Shown: piece by piece, positions 41,443 to 51,725 of the stretch
Position numbering within the stretch: the first letter of the stretch is position 1
How the letters are laid out: the number at the start of each line of letters is the position of its first letter
Assembly (NCBI RefSeq): GCF_050122995.1
Contig: NZ_JBNLIA010000016.1
Coordinates: 1 to 64,000 of the forward strand
DNA: 64,000 nt
Direction: 5' to 3'
From: Haloparvum alkalitolerans
GTDB taxonomy: Archaea; Halobacteriota; Halobacteria; Halobacteriales; Haloferacaceae
Made by a program: the position numbers and the translations under genes
The notes under the pieces: model-generated
What the model saw: only the letters and a program-made list of their open reading frames with translations
Database searches by the model: none
Told to the model about the DNA's origin: nothing

Positions 41443-43536
41443 TCAGACGCGTCGCCGCGCCAGCACCGCCGTCAGCGCCACCGACAGCGCGGCGACCGCG
41501 GGGCCGAAGCCGGGCGCGCCGGCGTCGGTTTCCTCCGTGGTGCCGTCGGCGCTCGCCTCCGCGGGAGCGACCGTCGCCGTCGCGGTCGCGTCGCCGAGTG
41601 CTATCGTCGTCTCGCCCGGCTCGTCGAGCGAGACGGTGGCGCTGAACGTCGTCGACTCGCCCGCGTCGAGCCGGACCGTCTCCGTCGACACCGTCTCGCC
41701 GCCGACGACGAGCGCGAGGTCGCGCTCGGCGGGGATCGCCTCGTCGTTGCCGACGGTCGCGGTGACGGTCACCTCGTCGCCGGCGGTCACTCGGTTCGGC
41801 TCGACGGCGAGGTCCGAGACGGTCGCGGTCGCGGGCTCCGTCACGACCACCGTGAGGCGCGTGCCGCCGACCGCCACCTCGTGTTCGCCCGGCTCGGAGA
41901 ACTCGCGTTCGAAGGGCTCGACCAGCGTCTCGTTCGCCCCGATCCGGCCGCTTCGGGTCTCGACCGGCTCGCCGTCGACGGTCAGCGCGAGGTCGTACTC
42001 CCCGGCGACGCCGCCGGTGTTGACCACGGTCGCGTTCAGTTCGAGCGTCTCGCCGGTCACGAGCCTGACCGGGTCGCGCTCGACCGGGCGGTTGCGGTAG
42101 GGGCCGCTCGCGCGGACCGCCTCCGCGTCCGCGAGCGAGAACCCGATCCGGGCCGGGAGCCGGCCGAACGCCTCGTCGTGCGCCTCGCGGTCCCACGTCC
42201 CCGGGACCGCGTCCGTCGTCGTGTATCGCTCCGCGCTCTCGCGGGCGTCGCCGCCCGCCGCCTGCCCCACGTGCTCCAGGAATCGGTCGCCGGTGACGGG
42301 CTCCCCGGCGGCGTTCAGTTCGCGGAAGACCGTCCCGAGCGACGCCTCGCCGTCGGTCGCCAGCCGGATCCGGCGGTCGATCTCGCCCGCGACGAGGCCG
42401 CCCTTCGTGTACTGGGCGTAGTTCGCCCACGTCCCGGGGTCGGACAGCACCGCCGACGCCTGCGGGTCGCGCTCGCCGCGCGCGAGGACGCTCCGGAAGT
42501 CGGCGAACTCCGTCTCGCCGCGCTCCAGCGTCAGCAGCGCGGCGTAGTAGGTCGCGGACGCCTCGGTGAACCACCGGGCCGACGCGGTCGTCTCGTAGCC
42601 CTGCCTGGTGTGGACGTACTCGTGGACCCAGACGTTGTCCGCGGTGTCGAGCCGCTCCTCGTCGCGGACCCACACGTCCGCGTCCCCCGTCTGGAGCCCC
42701 CTGACGCCCCACGTGACCTCGCCGGTCGGCGCCGCGACGGCGAAGACCTCCGGGTCCCGGTCGCCGACCTGCATCGCCCCGGAGGCGTGCTCGAGCGAGT
42801 CGAGCACCGCGGCCGGCGGTTCGGCCATCTCGGCCGCCTCGGGGACGATCAGTCGGAACCGCTGGCCGTTCGCCTCGCGCGTGACCGTCTCGTGCGGTCC
42901 GAGAAAGGCCATCGCGCGGCTCGCGGCGCCCTCGCCGTCGACGCGGTTCTCGCGGACGAACTGCACGTCCCGCGTGCTCCGCCAGCTCGCGCCGATCGCG
43001 GGCGGGCGGACGAGCGCCCAGTCGCCCGCGTCCGCGAACAGGTAGTCGCCGCGTCCCCCCAGCGGCCCGCTCTCGTCGACCGTCCGGTTCGCGGGCATCC
43101 GGTAGGTCAGCGTCGGCTCCTCGGTCGTCCCGTCCCAGCGCCAGACGCCGTCGCCCTCGCTCGCGAACCCGTCCGCGCGCACGTCCCGTGCCCCCGCCGG
43201 GAGCGTCAGCCGGAACTCCGTCACCGCGTCCGGCAGCGACACGCGCGAGGTGGCGCCGTACTCCCCCCGAGCGTCGACCTGCCGGAGCGCGCTCTCGAGC
43301 CGGATCGCGTCGCTGCCGGTCTGGTCGGTCAGGTCCGGACGTCGGCGGTCGAACGCCTCGTCGGCCGGAGCCGTCCCCGCGACCGTTTCGGCGGCGGCCG
43401 CGGTCTGGGCCGACGCGCCGGCGTCGGCGACCGCGGCGTCCGCGGACGCGTTCCCGCCGACCGTCCCCGCCAGCGGCGCGGCCGTCACCGCGACCGCCAG
43501 CAGGACCGCGAGCGCGAGCCGTCGGTGCGTCTTCAT
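41443..43536 (-). CDS. Secreted zinc metalloprotease-like protein with PGF-CTERM anchor
   Basis: This 697-residue protein starts with a signal peptide (RRLALAVLLAVAVTAAPLAG). A gluzincin-like domain has HEYVH at 305-309 and a downstream Glu in WFTEASATYY (Glu325). Two CARDB/Ig-like stalk domains follow (LELNATVVNTGGVAGEYDL, VTVTATVGNDEAIPAERDL). The end, GAPGFGPAVAAL then a hydrophobic stretch and ARRR, is a PGF-CTERM sorting signal, which in haloarchaea is processed by archaeosortase A and lipid-anchored at the cell surface. It therefore is a surface peptidase or, if the site is degenerate, a surface binding protein. Confidence 0.8.
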   Translation of the reverse strand: MKTHRRLALAVLLAVAVTAAPLAGTVGGNASADAAVADAGASAQTAAAAETVAGTAPADEAFDRRRPDLTDQTGSDAIRLESALRQVDARGEYGATSRVSLPDAVTEFRLTLPAGARDVRADGFASEGDGVWRWDGTTEEPTLTYRMPANRTVDESGPLGGRGDYLFADAGDWALVRPPAIGASWRSTRDVQFVRENRVDGEGAASRAMAFLGPHETVTREANGQRFRLIVPEAAEMAEPPAAVLDSLEHASGAMQVGDRDPEVFAVAAPTGEVTWGVRGLQTGDADVWVRDEERLDTADNVWVHEYVHTRQGYETTASARWFTEASATYYAALLTLERGETEFADFRSVLARGERDPQASAVLSDPGTWANYAQYTKGGLVAGEIDRRIRLATDGEASLGTVFRELNAAGEPVTGDRFLEHVGQAAGGDARESAERYTTTDAVPGTWDREAHDEAFGRLPARIGFSLADAEAVRASGPYRNRPVERDPVRLVTGETLELNATVVNTGGVAGEYDLALTVDGEPVETRSGRIGANETLVEPFEREFSEPGEHEVAVGGTRLTVVVTEPATATVSDLAVEPNRVTAGDEVTVTATVGNDEAIPAERDLALVVGGETVSTETVRLDAGESTTFSATVSLDEPGETTIALGDATATATVAPAEASADGTTEETDAGAPGFGPAVAALSVALTAVLARRRV

Positions 43537-43644
43537 GGCGGAGGAAGGATCGGGACCCGCTTAGTGGTGGGGGATCGAACCGGCGCCGCGGCTGGCGGGC
43601 GGTGTCAGAAAAACGGTGCTCGACGCGGGGTGGTTAGGTGACGG

Positions 43645-43938
43645 TCACGCGACGTTGAACCCCTTCTCGCGGAGGAAGTCCTCCACGCGGCCGGAGTGGT
43701 TCCCCTGAAGTTCGATGGCGCCGTCCTCGACGGTGCCGCCGCAGGCGAACTTCGATTTGAGGTCCGACGACAGCGAGTCGAGGTCCACGTCCTTGGGGTC
43801 GAATCCTTCGATGACCGTTACCTCCTTACCGTATCTACGCTCGTCGATGCGGATGCTGATCTGCTGGGACTCCTTGGCGACGTCCTCGCAGACGCAGAGT
43901 TCCTGGGGCAGCCCGCACGTCGAGCAGACTTCCGACAT
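43645..43938 (-). CDS. Translation initiation factor aIF1 (SUI1)
   Basis: This 97-residue SUI1/aIF1 protein has an N-terminal zinc-binding pattern (CSTCGLPQELCVC), then IRIDERRYGKEVTVIEGFD, LKSKFACGGTV and ELQGNHSGRVEDFL. It promotes correct start-codon choice on the small ribosomal subunit. The TATA box (43965-43973) lies about 27-35 bases before the start, consistent with a leaderless transcript. Confidence 0.95.
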   Translation of the reverse strand: MSEVCSTCGLPQELCVCEDVAKESQQISIRIDERRYGKEVTVIEGFDPKDVDLDSLSSDLKSKFACGGTVEDGAIELQGNHSGRVEDFLREKGFNVA

Positions 43939-43964
43939 TACAGCCTGAGACTACTGGACGGCGG

Positions 43965-43973
43965 TATTAAATA
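43965..43973 (-). promoter_or_regulatory. TATA box of the aIF1 gene
   Basis: TATTTAATA on the minus strand lies just under 30 bases before the aIF1 ATG. It is one of the best archaeal promoters in the window. Confidence 0.7.
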
Positions 43974-43998
43974 GTGTCGGGAGGGGGCGCCGTGGCGG

Positions 43999-46323
43999 TC
44001 ACAGGAACCGCCGCACCACTGGCGTCGCCTCCAGCGCCAGCCGTCGGACCGTCCGCACGGCCGCGTCGGCGCTCTCGCGGTCGACGCCGTCGCCGTACCG
44101 CGCTCGCTCGTAGGCCTCGCGGACGACGGCGGTCCGCTCGTCGACCCCTCGAAGCTCCAGCGCGTCGAGGTACGCCCGCGGGGTCTCACCCGGCCGCCGC
44201 GCGCGGTAGCGCCGCTCCAGCAGGTACTCCAGCCGCGCGTACGCCCGGAGGGCGTCCGAGTCGGGGTCGCGCCGCCGGAACGGGAGCCGGAGCCACAGCG
44301 CCCGGTACGTCCGGCTCGTAGCGCCGACGTGGTGAGCGCCCGCGACGACCCCGAGCAGCAGGAGCAGGCCGTACCCGACCGCGTCGCGGTCGACCGGCAG
44401 CCCGCCCCCGTCCTGCTCGCCTTCCACCTCGGCGCCGGTCACGTCGGCCGAGACCGTGTCGATCCCGCTCGCGCCGGTGTCGTCCGGGTCGAGGCCGGCG
44501 GGACCGGCGGCACCGGGGCCGCTGACCTCCGCCTCGTCGCTCCCGTTCGTCTCCGTGTCCGTGTCGTTGCCGTTCGGCGCGTCGGTCGGCGTCGTCGGGG
44601 TGGACGCGGGGTCGTCCTCGGGGTCGGGCGCGGTACGGTTCGTGTCGACGCCCTCCTCGCCCGCGTTCCGCGCCTCAGTCAGTCGCACGTTGCGGGCGTC
44701 CGCGCGCTCCGTGCTCGGCGTGGGGTCGAACCGGACCCAGCCGTGGTCGGGGACGTACACCTGCACCCACGCGTGGGCGTCCTGTCCGCGGACCACCCAC
44801 TCGTCCTGCGCGACGCGCTCGCCGGGGCCGTACCCGGTGACGAACCGGGCGGGGACGTCCTGCGAGCGCAGCATGGCGACCATCGTCGTCGCGAAGTAGA
44901 CGCAGTAGCCGGCGTCCATCTCGAAGAGGAACGCGTCCGCCACGTCGCCCTCGGGGCGCTCGACGGTCAGCGAGTACGCCTTCGACTCCTCCAGGTAGCG
45001 CTCGACCGCCCGCGCCGTGTCGTAGGGGTTGTCGGCGCCCGCCTCGGTCCGTATCTCGCCGGTCAGCTCGCCGACCCGGTCGGGCGTGCTCTCGGGCAGT
45101 TGCGTGTAGCGCTCCTCGATCCCCTCGGGATAGTCGGTCCCGGCGGCTCGGAGCTCGCCAGGCGTCGCGACGAGGACCTCGCTCTGGACGTCGATCGTGT
45201 CGCCCTCGGGGACCGTGGTGCCGGGCTGGATCCGCCCCTCGCCGTCCACCTGCGCGCTCCGGGCCGTCTGCCCGCCCACCGAGACGGGGCTGTGCGCGGC
45301 GGGGATCGCGTCGAGGTCGGTCTCGGCGGTGACCGTCTGATCGACCTGCACGGTCGTTCCCGGCGGCCCCTCGACCGGGCCGTCGTACGGTTCGGCCTCG
45401 CCCGTTCGCACCCAGCCGTCGCCGGTGTAGCGGTCGAACGTCGACGTGCTCCAGTAGGCCTCCTGCGTGCTCTCGACCGTGAACCGCACCTCCGGGGAGA
45501 GCCGCACCGACCCGGCGACCTGCACGTCGTCCTGCGTCCCCACGAGCGACGACTCGATGCCGGGCGTACCGCGGTCCGACAGCAGCGGCTGCGTCGCGCC
45601 GCCGGGGACGACCGCGACCGTCGCCGACAGCAGCACCATGGCCGCGAGCACGGTCGAGAGCGTGCCCCGTCGCGCCGCGAGCGCACCCGGCGCCGACAGC
45701 GTCGTCAGCCCGGCCGACAGCGCCGCCCCGACGACGCCCGCCAGCGTGGCGGCCGTGCCGGCGTCGCCGGTCAGCACGAAGAAGCCGAGCGCGCCGGCCG
45801 CGACCGAGGCGCCGGCGACGTGGCGGCCGCGCGCCGCGAGGTACCACGTCAGGAACGTCGGCACGGGCGCCAGCGCGAGCGCCCACAGGTCGGCGGCGGT
45901 CAGCCGAAGCACGGAGAGCCCCGTCAGGAGGGAGACGGTGTCGAAGGCGACGTTCCGCGCGGAGAACAGCGCGCGCTGGCTCGCCGGTACCGAGAAGTAG
46001 TAGGCCGCCAGCCCGGCGACGAACAGCCCGCCGGTGACGAGCACCGCCGCCCGCGGGGCGAGCACGCGCGCGACGGCGACGCCCGCGACCGCGGCGACCG
46101 CGACCGCGAGCCGCGCGCTCCCGCCGACCACGTCGGTTATCGACAGGAAGACGCCGACGTAGGCCGCTGTCACCAGCGCGACGCCCGCCGCGGCGGGCTG
46201 GACGAGTCCGGCAGGCACCAGCCCGAGGGGACCGACGCCGCCGTGGGCGTCCTCGCCGTCGGGCGGTGTGCGGCCGCCGTCGGCGAGCGCGTCGCCATCC
46301 CCAGCCGGCGGACCGCCGCTCAC
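43999..46323 (-). CDS. Membrane transglutaminase-like protein (TgpA type)
   Basis: This 774-residue protein has a polar N-terminus and six or so N-terminal membrane helices (to about residue 245). A large extracytoplasmic part holds the transglutaminase core: MDAGYCVYFATTMVAM with the catalytic Cys, GQDAHAWVQVYV with His, and RFDPTPS with Asp. A disordered acidic Thr/Asp stretch, a last membrane helix (YGLLLLLGVVAGAHHVG) and a DUF4129-like tail (AYARLEYLLERRYRARRPGE) follow. Its start overlaps the DUF58 gene stop by four bases; with MoxR this forms a widespread operon whose targets are unknown. Confidence 0.88.
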   Translation of the reverse strand: MSGGPPAGDGDALADGGRTPPDGEDAHGGVGPLGLVPAGLVQPAAAGVALVTAAYVGVFLSITDVVGGSARLAVAVAAVAGVAVARVLAPRAAVLVTGGLFVAGLAAYYFSVPASQRALFSARNVAFDTVSLLTGLSVLRLTAADLWALALAPVPTFLTWYLAARGRHVAGASVAAGALGFFVLTGDAGTAATLAGVVGAALSAGLTTLSAPGALAARRGTLSTVLAAMVLLSATVAVVPGGATQPLLSDRGTPGIESSLVGTQDDVQVAGSVRLSPEVRFTVESTQEAYWSTSTFDRYTGDGWVRTGEAEPYDGPVEGPPGTTVQVDQTVTAETDLDAIPAAHSPVSVGGQTARSAQVDGEGRIQPGTTVPEGDTIDVQSEVLVATPGELRAAGTDYPEGIEERYTQLPESTPDRVGELTGEIRTEAGADNPYDTARAVERYLEESKAYSLTVERPEGDVADAFLFEMDAGYCVYFATTMVAMLRSQDVPARFVTGYGPGERVAQDEWVVRGQDAHAWVQVYVPDHGWVRFDPTPSTERADARNVRLTEARNAGEEGVDTNRTAPDPEDDPASTPTTPTDAPNGNDTDTETNGSDEAEVSGPGAAGPAGLDPDDTGASGIDTVSADVTGAEVEGEQDGGGLPVDRDAVGYGLLLLLGVVAGAHHVGATSRTYRALWLRLPFRRRDPDSDALRAYARLEYLLERRYRARRPGETPRAYLDALELRGVDERTAVVREAYERARYGDGVDRESADAAVRTVRRLALEATPVVRRFL

Positions 46324-47408
46324 CGCGGGTCACCCCCGTCGGTCGCCGGCCGCGCGGCGTCGTCGGGCGAGCGCGCAGCGGCCGTCACGGCGGTCTCGGC
46401 GTCCCCGTCCGCGGGGAGCAGCGCCTCGAAGGGCGTCTCGGCGTCGTCGACCCGGACGGTGGTCCCGGTGCGGTCCGCCTCGATCACCACGTCGGCGTCC
46501 GCGTCCGGCACCGCCCCGCGGGGGGTCCGCGCCAGCAGTTCGAGCAGGCGCCGACGGCCGTCCGGGCCGCCGTCGGTCGAAACGCGACCGTTCGGGACCG
46601 CGACGTCGACGGGGACCCCGTCGTCCAGCAGCGCCAGCGCGACGCTCGCGACCGCGCTCGCGAGGTCGTCGGCGGCGTCGCCGCGGGCGCCGCCGCGTAT
46701 CGAGACGCGGCGCTGGTCGGTCTCGGCGGCGAACTCGTTGACGATCAGGTCGTCGCGCTTGGCGGTCGCCGCCCAGTTCACGTCCCGCAGGGCGTCGCCG
46801 CGCGCGTACTCGCGCAGGCGGTCGAACTCGTTGCGCTGCCGGCTCGCGCCGAGCGCGTCCTCGCGGTAGAGCTCCCGGCGGAACCAGCCGACGACGGGGC
46901 GCCGCTCGGGGTACACCAGCACCGACTCCGTGCCGCGACAGAGCAGGTCGCGCTCCAGCAACCCGAACACGTCCGTCGCGGACAGCGTGACGGGCCCGAG
47001 CGTCCGGTCGCCGCGCGCGTCGTAGGTCACCTCGTACCGGACCGGCTCCGCGCCCACCGTCGCGCGCGTCGGCGCCTCGGGGCCGTCGAGGCCCTCGCCC
47101 AGGTCGTCGCGGACCGCCGCCACGAAGGGCGCGTCGAGCGCCTCGCGGAGCGCGTCGCCGTCGCCGAAGCGCAGGACGACCTCGTGGGTCGCGCCGACGA
47201 AGTCGTCGGGCGGGAGCCGGCGGCGAACGCTCGGCGCGTCGAGCCGCGAGAGCTGGACCGCGCCCGCGACGACCGCGACGATACCCGGGAGCACGACCGC
47301 GTTGAGCGAGCGGGCGCCCGACAGTGCAGCCATCCCGAACCCGACGGCGACGATAGCGAGGACGACGCGGCCGCGGCGCGTGAGCCGGAGGTCCGAGAGG
47401 GCGCCCAT
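46320..47408 (-). CDS. DUF58-domain membrane protein
   Basis: This 362-residue protein begins with two membrane helices (VVLAIVAVGFGMAAL, LNAVVLPGIVAVVAGAV). A beta-rich segment (ATVGAEPVRYEVTYDARGDR) and the DUF58 core follow, with REYARGDALRDVNWAATAKR, the hallmark of the family. DUF58 is related to von Willebrand A folds. It is translated between MoxR and the transglutaminase, with only a few bases between the genes. ATG at 47408 gives MGALSDLRLTRRGR; the frame start upstream is antisense noise. Confidence 0.88.
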   Translation of the reverse strand: MGALSDLRLTRRGRVVLAIVAVGFGMAALSGARSLNAVVLPGIVAVVAGAVQLSRLDAPSVRRRLPPDDFVGATHEVVLRFGDGDALREALDAPFVAAVRDDLGEGLDGPEAPTRATVGAEPVRYEVTYDARGDRTLGPVTLSATDVFGLLERDLLCRGTESVLVYPERRPVVGWFRRELYREDALGASRQRNEFDRLREYARGDALRDVNWAATAKRDDLIVNEFAAETDQRRVSIRGGARGDAADDLASAVASVALALLDDGVPVDVAVPNGRVSTDGGPDGRRRLLELLARTPRGAVPDADADVVIEADRTGTTVRVDDAETPFEALLPADGDAETAVTAAARSPDDAARPATDGGDPR

Positions 47409-47412
47409 CGGC

Positions 47413-48429
<1,017 letters not shown>

Positions 48430-48755
48430 GTGAGAACCCGCGGCTGTCGACCGTCATGGCCGGCCATGTAAAACGATTGTGGGGTACTCACACGGACCGT
48501 GGTTCTCGGTGGCACGTACCGCTCGGTAGGGGTTCCGACTACCTAAGGGTGCGGTTCGGCTCCGTGCGCGCACGACCGCGGTCGGCTCGCGATGCCGCCG
48601 TCCGCGAACGAGACCCACGAACGAGGCGATTTCTGCACCGATCGAGAATTAATAGTACAGAAACGTGGATCGAAGCGGGCGTTGTTGCCTCTTCAGGACC
48701 CCGTCCGGACGGCCGCGATAACAAAACATTAGGTACGGGGCCCGTAGTTGCGCAC
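48430..48755. promoter_or_regulatory. Divergent regulatory region between MoxR operon and glycine cleavage operon
   Basis: A perfect 14-base palindrome, CATGGCCGGCCATG, lies at 48455-48468, next to a minus-strand TTTTACATG TATA-like site for the MoxR operon. Toward gcvT, GAATTAATAG near 48645 and AACAAAACATTAG near 48720 are TATA candidates. ACGGGGCCCGT (48736-48746), an odd palindrome, lies 10 bases before the gcvT ATG, where an operator would block the transcript start. No glycine riboswitch-like tandem structure is seen. Confidence 0.45.
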
Positions 48756-49976
48756 ATGGCCCGACGGAAGCCGCCGCTGCACGCGGTTCACGAGGACCGT
48801 GGCGCTCGCTTCACGGACTTCGGCGGGTGGGACATGCCGGTGGAGTTCGACTCCATCCGCATGGAACACTCGGCGGTCCGCGAGGCGGCCGGCATCTTCG
48901 ACGTCTCCCACATGGGGGAGGTCGAGGTCGCCGGACCGGACGCCACGACCCTGATGCAGCGGCTGACGACGAACGACGTGACCGCGCTCGACCCGGGCGA
49001 CTCCCAGTACGCCGCGATCACCGACGCGGAGGGGATCATGCACGACGACACCGTCGTCTACCGACTCCCCGACGGGACGCCCGCGGGCGAGGCGGCCGAC
49101 GGCCGGGTCGCGGCCGGTCGCAACGGCGACGAGCCGGCGTACCTGTTCATCCCGAACGCGGGCCACGACGACGAGGCGTACGCGCGCTGGGTCGAGTACC
49201 GCGACGAGCACGCGCTCGACGCCGACGTGGAACTGACCACCGGGGAGTGGGCGATGGTCGCGGTGCAGGGCCCCGACGCCCCGGAGCTGCTGTTCGAGGC
49301 GACCGAGGTCGGCTCCGAGGGCATCGAGAGCACCGCGGGCGGCGCCGACGCCGCGGCGGTGCGCGACCTCTCGAAGTTCGAGGCGACCCACGCGGCGGTC
49401 GCCGGCGTCGAGAGCTGGGTCGCGCGGACGGGATACACCGGCGAGGCCGGCTTCGAGGTGCTCTGTCCGGCCCCCGACGCGGAGGCGGTCTGGGACGCGC
49501 TCGACTGCCAGCCCTGCGGGCTCGGCGCCCGCGACACGCTCCGCATGGAGGCCGGCTTCCTCCTGTCCGGACAGGACTTCGACCCCGACGAGGAGCCCCG
49601 GACGCCCTACGAGGCCCGCATCGGCTTCGCGGTGAAACTCGACACGGAGTTCGTCGGCCGCGACGCCCTCGAACGACAGAAGGAGGAGGGCGTCGACGAG
49701 AAGTTCGTCGGCGTCCGCCTCCTGGACCGCGGCGTTCCGCGGGGCGGCTACGCGGTGACGGACGGGTCGGGCGGCGACGCGGACGACGGCGAGGAGACGA
49801 CCGGCGCGGAGGTCGGTCACCTCACCTCCGGCACGATGAGCCCGACGCTGAACGAGCCCATCGGGCTGGGCTACCTGCGGAGCGAGTACGCGGACGCGGG
49901 CGAGCGCGTCGGCGTGGTCGTCCGCGGCGAGGAGAAGCGCGCGGAAGTTGTGATCCCTCCCTTTATCGACACATGA
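48756..49976 (+). CDS. gcvT: Glycine cleavage system T protein (aminomethyltransferase)
   Basis: This 406-residue protein has HAVHEDRGARFTDFGGWDM, VEFDSIRMEHSAVREAAGIFD and DVSHMGEVEV, the N-terminal signature. GYTGEAGFEVLC and LEAGFLLSGQ-like regions follow. It transfers the aminomethyl carbon from the H-protein to tetrahydrofolate or tetrahydromethanopterin, releasing ammonia. It contains an acidic, Gly/Asp-rich insertion (about residues 330-350). First gene of the operon; its stop overlaps the gcvH ATG. Confidence 0.95.
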   Translation: MARRKPPLHAVHEDRGARFTDFGGWDMPVEFDSIRMEHSAVREAAGIFDVSHMGEVEVAGPDATTLMQRLTTNDVTALDPGDSQYAAITDAEGIMHDDTVVYRLPDGTPAGEAADGRVAAGRNGDEPAYLFIPNAGHDDEAYARWVEYRDEHALDADVELTTGEWAMVAVQGPDAPELLFEATEVGSEGIESTAGGADAAAVRDLSKFEATHAAVAGVESWVARTGYTGEAGFEVLCPAPDAEAVWDALDCQPCGLGARDTLRMEAGFLLSGQDFDPDEEPRTPYEARIGFAVKLDTEFVGRDALERQKEEGVDEKFVGVRLLDRGVPRGGYAVTDGSGGDADDGEETTGAEVGHLTSGTMSPTLNEPIGLGYLRSEYADAGERVGVVVRGEEKRAEVVIPPFIDT

Positions 49977-50356
49977 GCTTCGAGACTCCCGACGACCGAC
50001 GGTATCTGGAATCGCACGAGTGGACGACGACGGACGGCGACACCGTCCGGTTCGGCATCTCCGACTTCGCACAGGACGAGCTCGGCGACGTGGTGTTCGT
50101 CGAGCTGCCCGACGCCGGCGACGAGGTGACCGCCGACGAGGAGTTCGGCGTCGTCGAGTCGATCAAGGCCGTCTCGGACGTGTACGCGCCCGTCTCCGGG
50201 GAGGTCGTCGCGGTCAACGAGGACCTCTTCGACGCGCCGGAGTTGCTCAATCAGGACCCCTACGGGGAGGGCTGGCTGATCGAGGTGGAGCCGGCCGACG
50301 ACGCCGACTTCGACGCCCTGCTCTCGCCCGAGGACTACCGCGACCAGATCGAATGA
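49973..50356 (+). CDS. gcvH: Glycine cleavage system H protein
   Basis: This 127-residue lipoyl carrier has FGVVESIKAVSDVYAPVSGE with the lipoyl Lys65. It shuttles the aminomethyl group between GcvP and GcvT. Its ATG overlaps the gcvT stop by four bases. The GDDADFDALL-like end is acidic as expected. Confidence 0.95.
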   Translation: MSFETPDDRRYLESHEWTTTDGDTVRFGISDFAQDELGDVVFVELPDAGDEVTADEEFGVVESIKAVSDVYAPVSGEVVAVNEDLFDAPELLNQDPYGEGWLIEVEPADDADFDALLSPEDYRDQIE

Positions 50357-50381
50357 CGACCGGAACCAACGGGGGACGCCG

Positions 50382-51725
50382 ATGAGCGGCCGCGACTACG
50401 GACAGAAGGCCGGGAGTCCGTACGCGCCCCACACGGACGCGGAGACGGCCGCGATGCTCGAGGCGGTCGGCGCCGACGACGAGGACGACCTGTTCGACAT
50501 CCCGGACGCGGTGGCGTTCGACGGCGAGTTCGGGATCCCCGCGCGCTCCGAGCGCGAGATCCGCGCCGAGCTCCGCGAGACGCTCGCGGACAACGACGAT
50601 CTCACCGAGTTCCTCGGTCGGGGCCATTACTCCCACTACGTCCCGAGCGTCGTCGACCACCTCGCGGACCGCGCGGAGTTCCTGACCAGCTACACGCAGT
50701 ACCAGCCGGAGATCGCGCAGGGGTTCCTGCAGGCGCTCTTCGAGTACCAGTCGATGCTGGTGGAGCTGACGGGGCTCGGCATCGCCAACTGCTCGATGTA
50801 CGACGCCGCGACCGCGCTCGGCGAGGCGGCCACGCTCGCGGACCGCGTGCGCTCCACGAGCGGCGACGTGGTGCTCGTCCCCGAACAGCTCCGCGAGGGG
50901 AAGCGCTCGGTGCTCGAGAACTACTGCGACGGCGCGGACCTCGCCGTCGAGGCGTACCCGATGGCGGACGGCAACGCCGACCTCGACGCGCTCGCGGAGC
51001 GCGCGGGCGAGGACGTGGTCATGGTGTACGCCGAGAACCCGACCGTCCGGGGCTGCATCGAGGAGCGCCTCGCCGACGTGGGCGCGGTGGCCGACGAGAC
51101 GGACGCGCTGTTCGTGCTCGGCTCCGACGCCGTGGCGCTGTCGGTGCTGGAGGAGCCCGCGGCGGTCGGCGCCGACGTGGTGGTCGGCGAGGCCGGCGCG
51201 CTCGGCCTCCCGGCCGCCTACGGCATGGGCCTCGGGCTGTTCGCCTGCCGCGAGGAGTTCCTCCGGCAGGTGCCGGGGCGCCTGGTGGGCGCCAGCGAGG
51301 ACGCCGCGGACCGGCGCGCGTACACGCTGACGCTCCAGACGCGCGAACAGCACATCCGGAAGGAGCGCGCCACCTCCAACATCTGCACCAATCAGGCGTG
51401 GGTGGCGCTGCGCGCGGCGATGCACGCCGCGCACCTCGGCCCCTCGGGGCTCGTCGAACTCGCGAACGACTGCGTGCGCGAGGCGGCGTCGCTCGCCGAG
51501 CGCATCGACGACCTCTCGGGCTACGGCGCGCCGGTCCACGACCGCCACCACCTCCGGGAGTTCGCGGTCCGGACCGACCAGCCCGCGGCAGCGGTCGCCG
51601 GCGACGTGGAGGCGGCCGGCTTCGCGGTCCACACGATCGGCGACCACCTGCTGCAGGTGTGCGTCACCGACCTGAACGCGGACGCGGCCGACGAACTGGT
51701 CGCGGCCCTGGAGGCGGCAGCATGA
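50382..51725 (+). CDS. gcvPA: Glycine dehydrogenase (decarboxylating) subunit 1
   Basis: This 447-residue protein is the N-terminal half of the P-protein in two-subunit form. SPYAPHTDAETAAMLEAVGA and FLGRGHYSHYVPSVVDHL are typical. YTQYQPEIAQGFLQALFEYQ and MYDAATALGEAA are further family phrases. It works with subunit 2 to decarboxylate glycine with PLP. It starts 25 bases after gcvH and overlaps gcvPB by four bases. Confidence 0.95.
   Translation: MSGRDYGQKAGSPYAPHTDAETAAMLEAVGADDEDDLFDIPDAVAFDGEFGIPARSEREIRAELRETLADNDDLTEFLGRGHYSHYVPSVVDHLADRAEFLTSYTQYQPEIAQGFLQALFEYQSMLVELTGLGIANCSMYDAATALGEAATLADRVRSTSGDVVLVPEQLREGKRSVLENYCDGADLAVEAYPMADGNADLDALAERAGEDVVMVYAENPTVRGCIEERLADVGAVADETDALFVLGSDAVALSVLEEPAAVGADVVVGEAGALGLPAAYGMGLGLFACREEFLRQVPGRLVGASEDAADRRAYTLTLQTREQHIRKERATSNICTNQAWVALRAAMHAAHLGPSGLVELANDCVREAASLAERIDDLSGYGAPVHDRHHLREFAVRTDQPAAAVAGDVEAAGFAVHTIGDHLLQVCVTDLNADAADELVAALEAAA

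Noticed and set aside
48500..48660. tRNA-like or glycine-riboswitch-like structure before gcvT
   Set aside because: No cloverleaf with consistent stems and no tandem glycine aptamer core could be built by eye.
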